A stretch of 64,000 nucleotides of DNA from positions 124,001 to 188,000 of the forward strand of contig JBFHQE010000001.1 in NCBI GenBank assembly GCA_041592335.1, given 5' to 3'. Shown one piece after another: positions 8,282-16,495 of the stretch. The DNA comes from JBFHQE01 sp041592335 (GTDB lineage Bacteria > Pseudomonadota > Gammaproteobacteria > Thiohalobacterales > Thiohalobacteraceae). The notes under the pieces are model-generated. The model worked only from the letters and a program-made list of their open reading frames with translations. It had not been told where the DNA came from and made no database searches. The position numbers and the translations under genes were made by a program. The number at the start of each line of letters is the position of its first letter. Position 1 is the first letter of the stretch.

Positions 8282-9193
8282 TTAAGGTATGGGCACTGAT
8301 AACAGGGGTGCCAGATGTGAATCCGCGCCAGACAGGGCTTCTTCCCTGGGTTGCAGGCGGTGCCCGGCAACGGCGGGCAGAACCGCCTGGATATCCTCTG
8401 GCAGCAAATGATCCCGGCCCGCCAGCATCGCCCAGGCGCGCGCCGCGCGTAACAGGGCCAGGCCGGCGCGTGGCGATAACCCGTTGCGATACTGGCCACA
8501 GTCGCGCGAGCAATTGATCAGCGCCTGCACATAATCCAGCAGGGCATCGCTGGCATGGATCTGATCAACCCTGGCCTGCAGCGGTAGCAGCTGATCGGGA
8601 CTCATGACAGGAACGAGTTCGGCCAGCAGCGTGCGACGGTCTTTGCCGGCGAGCAGTTCGCGCTCGGCGGCCGGATCCGGATAGCCGAGTTCGATGCGCA
8701 TCAGAAAGCGGTCCAGCTGTGATTCCGGCAAGGGAAAGGTCCCGATCTGGAAGGTCGGATTCTGGGTGGCGATGACGAAAAAAGGCGTGGGCAGCGGACG
8801 CGTTTCCCCCTCGATGGTGACCTGCTGTTCTTCCATCGCCTCCAACAGCGCGCTCTGGGTCTTGGGAGTGGCGCGGTTGATCTCGTCGGCGAGAATGACC
8901 TGCGCGAAGACCGGACCGGGATGGAAGTGAAAACCGCCGCTTTCACGATCATAAATTGAAACACCCAGCACATCGGCCGGAAGCAGATCGCTGGTGAATT
9001 GAATGCGGGAATAGTCGAGTCCGAGGGTTCGTGCCAGCAGGTGCGCCAGCGTGGTTTTGCCGACACCCGGCAAATCCTCGATGAGCAAGTGACCTTTGGC
9101 CAGCAGGCAGGTCAGCGCCAGGCGCAGCTGCCGGGGTTTGCCAAGAATGATGGTCTCGGCCTGGGCCAACACATTTTTCAGTAAATTATCCAT
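8282..9193 (-). CDS. MoxR-family AAA+ ATPase
   Basis: This 303-residue AAA+ protein has Walker A G-V-G-K-T-T-L at residues 43-49 and Walker B V-I-L-A-D-E-I-N-R-A near residue 100. It also has the MoxR-typical T-Q-S-A-L-L-E-A-M-E-E and the sensor segment A-T-Q-N-P-T-F-Q-I-G-T. MoxR ATPases act as chaperones that remodel or activate partner proteins with a von Willebrand-like fold, here most likely the DUF58 protein. The ATG preceding D-N-L-L-K-N-V was chosen over a 33-residue in-frame extension. The gene is divergent from mnmG, with 148 bases between them. Confidence 0.93.
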   Translation of the reverse strand: MDNLLKNVLAQAETIILGKPRQLRLALTCLLAKGHLLIEDLPGVGKTTLAHLLARTLGLDYSRIQFTSDLLPADVLGVSIYDRESGGFHFHPGPVFAQVILADEINRATPKTQSALLEAMEEQQVTIEGETRPLPTPFFVIATQNPTFQIGTFPLPESQLDRFLMRIELGYPDPAAERELLAGKDRRTLLAELVPVMSPDQLLPLQARVDQIHASDALLDYVQALINCSRDCGQYRNGLSPRAGLALLRAARAWAMLAGRDHLLPEDIQAVLPAVAGHRLQPREEALSGADSHLAPLLSVPIP

Positions 9194-9341
9194 TGTATCT
9201 CTCGTCTGCGAGCTCGCGTCATCTGGCCAGACGGCCCGGTGGAGGGAATCTTTACGGCAGATTTTACGGTTTAATTCTAGCCTGACTATCATAAATCGCT
9301 TATATTGTTCGGTCTTTTAAGCCAGATCCTGGAACCCTCCC

Positions 9342-11234
9342 ATGCACTTCCAACAGGATTTTGATGTCATTGTGGTCGGTGGTGGCCACGCCGGAACCGA
9401 GGCAGCGCTTGCCGCTGCGCGGATGGGCGTGCGTACCTTGCTGCTGACCCATAACATCGAAACGCTGGGCCAGATGAGCTGTAACCCGGCCATTGGCGGA
9501 ATCGGCAAGGGTCATCTCGTCAAGGAGATCGATGCACTGGGCGGGTTGATGGCACGGGCGATCGATCGGGCCGGTATCCAGTTTCGTATCCTCAACGCCA
9601 GCAAGGGTGCCGCCGTGCGCGCGACGCGTGCCCAGGCTGATCGCGTGCTGTACAAAAACGCGGTGCGCGGCGTGCTGGAAAACACACCCAACCTGAGTCT
9701 GTTCCAGCAGGCGGTAAGCGATCTGATTGTCGAAGGTGAGCGCGTCACCGGCGTTGTCACCCAGATGGGTTTGAAGTTTCGCGCACCTTGCGTGGTGTTG
9801 ACCGTCGGTACCTTCCTGGGAGGCAAGATTCACATCGGTTTATCCAATTATGAAGGTGGTCGCGCGGGCGATCCGCCGGCGAATGCATTATCGGTGCGCC
9901 TGCGGGAATTGCCATTGCGTGTTGAACGCCTGAAGACCGGAACGCCGCCGCGTATCGATGGTCGCAGCATCGATTATTCAGTCATGCAGATGCAGCCGGG
10001 CGATGATCCGGTGCCGGTGTTTTCCTTCCTGGGGTCGGTCGCTGAACATCCCGAGCAGGTGGCCTGCCACATCACGCGCACCACCGAGCAGACTCACGAG
10101 GTTATACGTAACGGTCTCGATCGTTCACCGATGTACAGCGGCGTGATCGAAGGAATCGGACCGCGCTACTGTCCATCGATCGAAGATAAGGTCGTGCGTT
10201 TTGCCGACAAGGATTCGCATCAGATTTTTGTTGAACCCGAAGGCCTGACCACGCACGAAGTTTATCCGAATGGTATTTCCACCAGCTTGCCGTTCGATGT
10301 GCAATATGCGCTGGTGCAGTCGATCCCCGGTTTTGAAAACGCGCATATCACCCGGCCCGGTTACGCCATTGAATACGATTACTTCGATCCGCGCGATTTG
10401 AAATACAGCCTGGAAACGAAGGTCATTGAAGGCCTGTTCTTTGCCGGCCAGATCAACGGCACCACGGGCTATGAAGAAGCGGCCGCGCAAGGTTTGTTGG
10501 CGGGCATGAATGCGGCGCTGAAGGTGCAGGACAAAGAGGCCTGGTGGCCGCGGCGCGATGAAGCCTACCTGGGCGTGCTGATCGATGACCTTATCAGCTG
10601 CGGTACCAATGAACCTTATCGCATGTTCACCTCGCGCGCCGAGTATCGACTGTTGCTGCGCGAAGACAATGCCGATCTGCGGCTGACACCGAAGGGTCGT
10701 GAACTGGGACTGGTCAACGATGAACGCTGGCAGCGGTTTACCACCAAACAGGATGCCGTGGCCAATGAACAGGCGCGCCTGAAGACAACCTGGGTTCAAC
10801 CGGGCACAACGGCCGCAAGCGAGCTGGCCGATAAACATGCGGTGGAACTGAGCCGCGAATACAGCGCCATGGATTTGTTGCGCCGCCCCAATCTCGCCTA
10901 TGCGGATCTTATGCAATTGACGGGCATTGGCCCCGGTCATAGCGATGCCCGGGTGGCGGAACAGGTTGAGGTGCAGGCCAAGTATGCCGGCTACATCGAA
11001 CGTCAGCAGGTCGAGATCGAGCGGCAACGCCGCCACGAGGAACAGGTGTTACCGAAGGATCTCGATTACGATGCCGTAAAAGGGCTTTCTTCCGAAGTCA
11101 GGGAAAAGTTCAAGACTCAGCGACCGGCCAGCATTGGTCAGGCCGCACGCATTCCGGGTGTCACCCCGGCTGCAATTTCACTGTTGCTCATCCATCTTAA
11201 AAAGGGTGGTGCAGCAATTCGTCAATCAGCTTAA
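9342..11234 (+). CDS. mnmG: tRNA uridine-5-carboxymethylaminomethyl modification enzyme MnmG
   Basis: The 630-residue FAD- and NADH-dependent partner of MnmE has the dinucleotide-binding motif G-G-G-H-A-G at residues 13-18. The family stretches M-S-C-N-P-A-I-G-G-I-G-K-G-H-L-V-K-E and G-Q-I-N-G-T-T-G-Y-E-E-A are both present, followed by a helical C-terminal domain that binds MnmE and tRNA. Its length equals the usual 620-635 residues. It is followed 23 bases later by rsmG, a pairing conserved in most proteobacteria (gidA-gidB). Confidence 0.97.
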   Translation: MHFQQDFDVIVVGGGHAGTEAALAAARMGVRTLLLTHNIETLGQMSCNPAIGGIGKGHLVKEIDALGGLMARAIDRAGIQFRILNASKGAAVRATRAQADRVLYKNAVRGVLENTPNLSLFQQAVSDLIVEGERVTGVVTQMGLKFRAPCVVLTVGTFLGGKIHIGLSNYEGGRAGDPPANALSVRLRELPLRVERLKTGTPPRIDGRSIDYSVMQMQPGDDPVPVFSFLGSVAEHPEQVACHITRTTEQTHEVIRNGLDRSPMYSGVIEGIGPRYCPSIEDKVVRFADKDSHQIFVEPEGLTTHEVYPNGISTSLPFDVQYALVQSIPGFENAHITRPGYAIEYDYFDPRDLKYSLETKVIEGLFFAGQINGTTGYEEAAAQGLLAGMNAALKVQDKEAWWPRRDEAYLGVLIDDLISCGTNEPYRMFTSRAEYRLLLREDNADLRLTPKGRELGLVNDERWQRFTTKQDAVANEQARLKTTWVQPGTTAASELADKHAVELSREYSAMDLLRRPNLAYADLMQLTGIGPGHSDARVAEQVEVQAKYAGYIERQQVEIERQRRHEEQVLPKDLDYDAVKGLSSEVREKFKTQRPASIGQAARIPGVTPAAISLLLIHLKKGGAAIRQSA

Positions 11235-11257
11235 TTTAGAAGTAACGACTATACCCT

Positions 11258-11938
11258 ATGCCATATTTTGCAAGACGCGCGCGTGAACGCCATGCGCAAC
11301 AGCGTGATGCTGTCAGTAATGATCAACGCCTGCAGAATGGAATCTCGGCATTACATCTGGAACTGGATGAAGATGTGCAGCGGCAGTTGATGGACTACGT
11401 CAACCTGCTGGTGAAATGGAACAAGGTGTACAACCTGACCTCGGTGCGCAAACCGCAGGACATGATCGCGCGTCATATCCTGGACAGCCTGGCGGTGCTG
11501 CCCTACGTGGAAGGACCACGGGTGCTGGATATCGGCACCGGTGCCGGCCTGCCGGGCATGGTGCTGGCCATCGTGCGCCCTGACTGGGACGTGGTGATGG
11601 TGGACAGCAGCAATAAGAAGCTGCGTTTCGTGCGCCAGGCGGTGACTGACCTGGGACTGGCCAATGCCACGGTGGAGCACATTCGCATTGAGGAATACCA
11701 ACCCGAGGCATTGTTTGATACCGTTGTCAGCCGGGCCTTCTCCTCGCTGGAGGATATGGTCGTCTGCGGTTCGCCGGTGTGCAAGCCAGGAGGGAGGATT
11801 CTGGCGATGAAGGGCGTTTATCCGGTGACGGAAGTGGAAGCGCTGAGCGATCCTTCCGTGGTGCTATCGGTGGAACGGCTGGAAGTCCCGCAATTGAATG
11901 CTGAACGGCATGTCGTGCTGCTCAGCAGAACAGAATAA
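11258..11938 (+). CDS. rsmG: 16S rRNA (guanine-527-N7)-methyltransferase RsmG
   Basis: RsmG methylates G527 of 16S rRNA at N7 using S-adenosylmethionine; loss gives low-level streptomycin resistance. The 226-residue protein has the SAM-binding motif V-L-D-I-G-T-G-A-G-L-P-G near residues 89-100, the upstream H-I-L-D-S-L-A helix typical of the family, and the K-W-N-K-V-Y-N-L-T-S segment. It is about 15 residues longer than most homologues at the basic N-terminus, so the true start could be slightly downstream, though there is no other good start codon before the conserved part. It is followed by parA after 26 bases. Confidence 0.94.
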   Translation: MPYFARRARERHAQQRDAVSNDQRLQNGISALHLELDEDVQRQLMDYVNLLVKWNKVYNLTSVRKPQDMIARHILDSLAVLPYVEGPRVLDIGTGAGLPGMVLAIVRPDWDVVMVDSSNKKLRFVRQAVTDLGLANATVEHIRIEEYQPEALFDTVVSRAFSSLEDMVVCGSPVCKPGGRILAMKGVYPVTEVEALSDPSVVLSVERLEVPQLNAERHVVLLSRTE

Positions 11939-11964
11939 CTTAACTAATAGTATGGACAGCTCGC

Positions 11965-12771
11965 ATGGCGCGCATTATTGCCATTACCAATCAGAAAGGC
12001 GGTGTCGGTAAGACCACAACCTGCGTGAACCTGGCAGCGGCCCTGTCGCTGACCAAGCGGCGCGTGTTGCTGGTCGATCTTGATCCACAGGGTAATGCCA
12101 CCATGGGCAGTGGTGTCGACAAGCATGATATCGATTACACCAGTTGCGATGTGCTGCTGAAAGAAATCGATCTGCCGCAGGTCATCATTCACTCGGAAGA
12201 AGCCGGCTACCATGTAGTACCGGGTAACAGCGATCTGACCGCGGCCGAAGTCGAATTGATTCATGCGGATGATCGTGAAGGCCGGTTGCGCGATGCCTTG
12301 CAGACCGTGGCGGATCGTTACGACTACATTTTGATCGACTGTCCGCCTTCATTAAATATGCTAACGCTGAATGCCTTAACGGCGGCGAATGCGGTATTCA
12401 TTCCTATCCAGTGTGAATACTACGCGCTGGAAGGTCTGTCGGCGCTGGTGGAAACCATCGAGCAGGTGCGCGAGTCGGTGAATCCGGCGCTGGCGATCGA
12501 GGGTTTGCTGCGTACCATGTACGACGGACGCAACCGGCTGGCGGAACAGGTTTCGGAACAGTTGATCGAACACTTTGGCGACAAGGTGTATCGCACCATC
12601 ATTCCGCGTAACGTGCGCCTGGCGGAGGCGCCGAGTCATGGTCTGCCGGTATTGCGTTACGACAAGGCATCGCGTGGATCTGTTGCCTATCTGGCGCTGG
12701 CCGGGGAAATGGTGCGGCGCGAGCATGAATCACAACAACAGCAACAGCCGACAGAAGCGGTTGTGCAGTAA
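11965..12771 (+). CDS. parA: Chromosome-partitioning ATPase ParA (Soj)
   Basis: ParA is a Walker-type ATPase that binds DNA nonspecifically and, with ParB, moves origin regions apart. The 268-residue product starts with the deviant Walker A motif K-G-G-V-G-K-T-T-T at residues 11-19, keeps L-L-V-D-L-D-P-Q-G-N and I-D-C-P-P-S, and lacks a long N-terminal regulatory domain, as in chromosomal ParAs. It ends in a glutamine-rich tail. It is 13 bases upstream of parB and is almost certainly co-transcribed with it. No parS site (a 16-base palindrome with TTTCAC/GTGAAA halves) was noticed by eye in this window. Confidence 0.96.
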   Translation: MARIIAITNQKGGVGKTTTCVNLAAALSLTKRRVLLVDLDPQGNATMGSGVDKHDIDYTSCDVLLKEIDLPQVIIHSEEAGYHVVPGNSDLTAAEVELIHADDREGRLRDALQTVADRYDYILIDCPPSLNMLTLNALTAANAVFIPIQCEYYALEGLSALVETIEQVRESVNPALAIEGLLRTMYDGRNRLAEQVSEQLIEHFGDKVYRTIIPRNVRLAEAPSHGLPVLRYDKASRGSVAYLALAGEMVRREHESQQQQQPTEAVVQ

Positions 12772-12784
12772 TCGGTAATAAAAC

Positions 12785-13699
12785 ATGGCATCAAAAAAAC
12801 GTGGTCTGGGTCGAGGATTGGATGCGCTGCTAAAGAGCAAGCCATCCGCTGCCGCGCCCCAGGCAGCAGCAACCTCGCCGACTGTTGCGGCTACGGCTGA
12901 CGATACGGCGCCGGTCGACGGCACATTGAAATCATTGCCGATCGACCTGTTGCAGCGCGGTAAATATCAGCCACGGCAGGATATGCATACCGACTCGCTG
13001 CAGGACCTGGCGGATTCCATTAAGGCGCAGGGTGTGGTGCAACCGATCGTGGTCCGCCCCATCGGTGCTGGCCGTTATGAAATCATTGCCGGTGAGCGGC
13101 GCTGGCGCGCGGCGCAACTGGCTGGTTTGCAGGATGTGCCCACGGTGATTCGCGATGTCGAGGATCGCGCCGCGATTGCCATGGCCCTGATCGAAAACAT
13201 TCAGCGCGAGAATCTGAATCCGCTGGAAGAATCGCGCGCCCTGCAGCGCCTGATTGAAGAATTCGAGTTGACGCATTCGCAGGCGGCGGAAGCCGTGGGC
13301 CGCTCGCGCACGGCGGTGTCCAACCTGCTGCGCCTGCTGGAACTGAATGCCGATGTCAAAGCCCTGGTCGAACAGGGCAAACTGGAAATGGGGCATGCGC
13401 GCGCGTTGCTTGCCCTGAGCGGCCTGCAACAGAGCGAAGCAGCCCGCGCCGTGGTGAGCAAGGGCCTCTCGGTGCGCGAAACCGAACGCATGGTGAAGCG
13501 TCACCAGGGTGAAACCACAAAACCGGCCGCCGCTAAACAGACCCGCAAAGATCCGGATATCAGTCGGCTGGAACAGGATTTATCCGACAAGCTGGGGGCC
13601 GTGGTGACGTTGCAGCAAAGCGGCAAGAACAAGGGTAAGCTCGTGATCAGTTACAACAACCTGGATGAGCTGGACGGGATACTGAACCACATCCGGTAA
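12785..13699 (+). CDS. parB: Chromosome-partitioning protein ParB
   Basis: ParB binds parS, spreads on DNA as a CTP-dependent clamp and activates ParA. In the 304-residue protein the N-terminal K-R-G-L-G-R-G-L-D-A-L-L motif (ParA contact) is at residues 5-16. An alanine-rich linker leads to the CTP/N-box G-E-R-R-W-R-A-A, E-N-I-Q-R-E-N-L-N-P-L-E-E, and the helix-turn-helix S-Q-A-A-E-A-V-G-R-S-R-T-A-V-S-N-L-L-R. A C-terminal dimerisation domain follows. It is the last gene before a promoter for the atp operon. Confidence 0.96.
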   Translation: MASKKRGLGRGLDALLKSKPSAAAPQAAATSPTVAATADDTAPVDGTLKSLPIDLLQRGKYQPRQDMHTDSLQDLADSIKAQGVVQPIVVRPIGAGRYEIIAGERRWRAAQLAGLQDVPTVIRDVEDRAAIAMALIENIQRENLNPLEESRALQRLIEEFELTHSQAAEAVGRSRTAVSNLLRLLELNADVKALVEQGKLEMGHARALLALSGLQQSEAARAVVSKGLSVRETERMVKRHQGETTKPAAAKQTRKDPDISRLEQDLSDKLGAVVTLQQSGKNKGKLVISYNNLDELDGILNHIR

Positions 13700-13755
13700 A
13701 GTGTGGCATAGAGATATATTAGTATTTTCTAAAATAATCTTTCTTTATCGACACA

Positions 13756-13784
13756 TTGACCGTTACGAGGTCACCCTTTATACT
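13756..13784 (+). promoter_or_regulatory. Sigma-70 promoter of the atp operon
   Basis: TTGACC (-35) and TATACT (-10) are separated by exactly 17 bases, close to the sigma-70 consensus in both hexamers and spacing. Transcription would start about 7 bases after the -10, leaving a leader of roughly 75 bases before atpI. The 167-base gap between parB and atpI is otherwise AT-rich with no other feature I can support. Confidence 0.8.
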
Positions 13785-13866
13785 TCGCGCCCGATGACCA
13801 CCTTCTGTCATCAATGATTCATGAGCGTTATACATCTTACGCCTGTTACAAGGCCCCGGTCCTTCA

Positions 13867-14256
13867 ATGGATATGCAATCGAACACCTTGGGCATTCGTA
13901 AGATATTGTTTTATCAGGTAATAACTGCTTGCCTGATGCTCTTGGCCTGGTCGTTCGACTCGATGCAGGCAGTGATCGCGGCCCTGTTTGGAGCCCTGAT
14001 CGCGATTACGAATTCATGGCTGCTGGCCTGGCGCGCCGGACGCGTAGCAAAGCGGCCTGCCGATAACCCCGAAGGGGATCTGCGGGTCATGTTGTACGCC
14101 GCCTTCGAGCGCTTTGCCATTGTGATCATGCTGTTTGTCGCAGGAATCGGTGTGCTGCAACTGAATGCGCTGCCACTGTTGACCAGCTTCATCGCAGGCC
14201 AGGCCGTACTATCTATTTCAAGTCTTAAAACGGGATTAACAGCCAATGGCCGGTGA
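13867..14256 (+). CDS. atpI: ATP synthase protein I
   Basis: AtpI is a small membrane protein that helps assemble the ring of c subunits and is not part of the finished enzyme. The 129-residue product has four hydrophobic segments, the usual layout, with an internal A-A-L-F-G-A-L-I-A-I-T-N-S-W stretch typical of the family and a central basic loop. It is the first gene of the atp operon and its end overlaps atpB by 11 bases, which implies coupled translation. Sequence conservation in AtpI is low, so position supports the call as much as sequence. Confidence 0.88.
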   Translation: MDMQSNTLGIRKILFYQVITACLMLLAWSFDSMQAVIAALFGALIAITNSWLLAWRAGRVAKRPADNPEGDLRVMLYAAFERFAIVIMLFVAGIGVLQLNALPLLTSFIAGQAVLSISSLKTGLTANGR

Positions 14257-15130
14257 TACCATCACGTCCAGTGAATATATCAAGCATCATCTAACCAACC
14301 TCACTTATGGAAAATTCCCGGAAGGCCACGAACATGCAGGCCACTGGGGTTTCGCCCACAACGCCGAAGAAGCCGCCGACATGGGTTTCTGGGCCATCAA
14401 CGTAGATTCCATGTTCTGGTCCATCGGCCTCGCCGTGTTCATGTTCTACTTCTTCCGCAAGGCAGCCAAGAACGCAACAGCCGGTGTGCCGAGTGGCCTG
14501 TTGAACTTCTGCGAATGGGTGATTGATTTCATCAACTCCAGCGTGCGCGGTTCTTTCAGCGGCAAGAACGATCTGGTGGCACCACTGGCCTTTACCGTAT
14601 TTGGCTGGGTGTTCCTGATGAACTTCATGGACCTGATTGCCGTCGATCTGCTGCCCTGGATTGCCGGGATGGTTGGTTCCGCTGTTTTCGGCGTCGATCC
14701 ACACCATGTTTATTTCAAAGTCGTACCTTCCACCGATCCGAATGTCACTTTCGGTCTGGCGCTGAGCGTGTTCGCGCTGGTGCTGTATTACTCAGTCAAG
14801 ATCAAGGGTCTCGGCGGCTTCTTTGGCGAACTGGCGTTCCAGCCGTTCGGCAAGCTGGGCATGCCGGTCAACCTGGTGCTGGAAGGCGTGTCGCTGATCG
14901 CCAAGCCGGTCTCTCTCGCACTGCGACTGTTCGGCAACATGTACGCGGGCGAAACCATCTTTATTCTTATCGCACTGATGTACGGCGGGGGCATGGTCCT
15001 CGGTACATTCGGCGGTTTGCTGCAACTGGGCTGGGCCATTTTCCACATCCTGATCATCACGCTGCAGGCGTTCATCTTCATGACGCTGACCATCGTGTAC
15101 CTGGATATGGCGCACCAGGAACATCACTGA
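14246..15130 (+). CDS. atpB: ATP synthase Fo subunit a
   Basis: Subunit a forms the two proton half-channels beside the c-ring. The 294-residue protein has about five to six membrane helices; the essential arginine lies in L-A-L-R-L-F-G-N-M-Y-A-G-E near residue 230, and a C-terminal helix ends in a histidine pair. A long histidine-containing N-terminal segment (about residues 15-50) precedes the first helix, as in other gammaproteobacterial subunits. The gene overlaps atpI and is followed by atpE after 48 bases. Confidence 0.97.
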   Translation: MAGDTITSSEYIKHHLTNLTYGKFPEGHEHAGHWGFAHNAEEAADMGFWAINVDSMFWSIGLAVFMFYFFRKAAKNATAGVPSGLLNFCEWVIDFINSSVRGSFSGKNDLVAPLAFTVFGWVFLMNFMDLIAVDLLPWIAGMVGSAVFGVDPHHVYFKVVPSTDPNVTFGLALSVFALVLYYSVKIKGLGGFFGELAFQPFGKLGMPVNLVLEGVSLIAKPVSLALRLFGNMYAGETIFILIALMYGGGMVLGTFGGLLQLGWAIFHILIITLQAFIFMTLTIVYLDMAHQEHH

Positions 15131-15178
15131 TTTAACGGTTTGACTTTTACATTTATTTATAAACTTTAGGAGAGAATT

Positions 15179-15415
15179 ATGGAAAGCGCATTGCTGTACA
15201 TTGCTGGTGCATTGATGATGGGTCTGGGCGCCCTCGGTGCTGCAGTTGGTATCGGCGTACTGGGTGGTCGTTTCCTGGAAGGTGCTGCGCGTCAGCCGGA
15301 ACTGATCCCCATGCTGCGTACCCAATTCTTTATCGTTATGGGTCTGGTTGACGCGGTTCCTATGATCGCGGTTGGTCTGGCTCTGTACGTTCTGTTCGCT
15401 GTGGCCGGTGGTTGA
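15179..15415 (+). CDS. atpE: ATP synthase Fo subunit c
   Basis: This 78-residue double-helix hairpin forms the rotating ring. The polar loop A-R-Q-P-E-L sits in the middle, and the proton-binding aspartate is in G-L-V-D-A-V-P-M-I of helix 2. Residues expected for a sodium-binding site (glutamine in helix 1, glutamate followed by Ser/Thr in helix 2) are absent, so proton coupling is inferred. A very good ribosome-binding site (TTAGGAGAG) precedes the ATG, consistent with the high copy number of c relative to other subunits. Confidence 0.97.
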   Translation: MESALLYIAGALMMGLGALGAAVGIGVLGGRFLEGAARQPELIPMLRTQFFIVMGLVDAVPMIAVGLALYVLFAVAGG

Positions 15416-15463
15416 TCCAGGAATCTGAATAGATTCAGTTACCACTAACCAAGAGGTGAAGAT

Positions 15464-15934
15464 ATGAATTTCAATGCGACCCTTATCGGACAGATGATCG
15501 CATTTGCCGTCTTCGTCTGGTTCTGCATGAAGTATGTCTGGCCGCCGATCATGGCCGCGCTGGATGAACGCCAGAAGCAGATTGCTGATGGTCTTGCTGC
15601 CGCCGAGCGTGGCAAGCATGAACAGCAGCTGGCGGAAGAACGTGCGAAGGATGCACTGCGTGAAGCGAAATCCCAGGCGCAGGAAATCATTGCCCGTGCC
15701 GAAAAGCGCGCAGCCGAAATAGTTGAAGAAGCGAAAGACGACGCCAAGACAGAAGGCGCGCGTCTGGTTGCAGCCGCGCAGGCTGAAATTGACCAGGAAG
15801 TAAACCGGGTCAAGGAAGAGCTGCGTGGACAGGTGGTGTCAATCGCCCTGGCCGGTGCCCAGAAGGTGCTGGAAAAGGAATGCGACGAAGCGACTCACAG
15901 CGACCTGCTGAACAAGCTGGCTGCTCAGATTTAG
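15464..15934 (+). CDS. atpF: ATP synthase Fo subunit b
   Basis: Subunit b is the peripheral stalk connecting subunit a to F1. The 156-residue protein has a single N-terminal membrane helix (residues 8-25, with I-A-F-A-V-F-V-W-F-C) followed by a long charged coiled coil rich in alanine, lysine and glutamate, the standard layout and length. It begins N-F-N-A-T-L-I-G-Q, a familiar start for gammaproteobacterial b subunits. It precedes atpH by 10 bases. Confidence 0.96.
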   Translation: MNFNATLIGQMIAFAVFVWFCMKYVWPPIMAALDERQKQIADGLAAAERGKHEQQLAEERAKDALREAKSQAQEIIARAEKRAAEIVEEAKDDAKTEGARLVAAAQAEIDQEVNRVKEELRGQVVSIALAGAQKVLEKECDEATHSDLLNKLAAQI

Positions 15935-15944
15935 GGTAATCGTC

Positions 15945-16481
15945 ATGGCCGAAATCACAACCATCGCAAGACCCTACGCCCAGGCGGTGTTCAAGCTGGC
16001 AAGCGAAAAACAGGCACTGTCTGCCTGGTCCGATATGCTTGGCTTGATGGCTGTTGTGGCTACCGATGCCGACATGCAACGCATGATCGAAAGTCCGCGC
16101 ATGACCAGCGACAAGCTGGCGGCGCTGTTCATCGATGTTTGCGGCGACAAGCTCAACACCGAAGCGCAAAACTTCATCAAGGTGCTGGCTGACGGCGGTC
16201 GCATGAAGGCATTGCCGGAAATCTACAACCTGTTCCAGACGCTCAAAAGCGAAGCCGAAGGCGCAATCCAGGCGCAACTCATTACGGCATTCCCGGCTAC
16301 CGATGCCCAGAAGCAGTCGGTGCTGGAAGCGCTGAAAAAGCGCTTTGGCCGCGACATCGAACTGGAATGCAAAACCGACAGTTCGCTGGTCGGTGGAGCC
16401 GTGATTCGTGCAGGCGATATGGTCATTGACGGATCGGTGTCCGGCAAGCTGCAAAAGCTGGCCGTGGCACTGAGTCACTAG
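15945..16481 (+). CDS. atpH: ATP synthase F1 subunit delta
   Basis: Delta connects the b stalk to the top of the alpha-beta hexamer. The 178-residue protein has the family's N-terminal I-A-R-P-Y-A-Q-A-V-F helix and the C-terminal L-V-G-G-A-V-I-R-A-G-D-M-V-I-D-G-S-V motif near residues 148-165, and is of normal length. It lies between atpF and atpA with 10- and 14-base gaps, so it belongs to the same transcript. Confidence 0.96.
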   Translation: MAEITTIARPYAQAVFKLASEKQALSAWSDMLGLMAVVATDADMQRMIESPRMTSDKLAALFIDVCGDKLNTEAQNFIKVLADGGRMKALPEIYNLFQTLKSEAEGAIQAQLITAFPATDAQKQSVLEALKKRFGRDIELECKTDSSLVGGAVIRAGDMVIDGSVSGKLQKLAVALSH

Positions 16482-16495
16482 AGGAATATTAAGAT

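Noticed and set aside
10125..11036. A 303-codon minus-strand frame
   Set aside because: It lies within mnmG on the opposite strand, without a ribosome site or known motif.
11938..13866. parS site near parAB
   Set aside because: I looked for a TTTCAC/GTGAAA 16-base palindrome here and saw only a weak TCACC/GGTGA inside parB; not enough to call.
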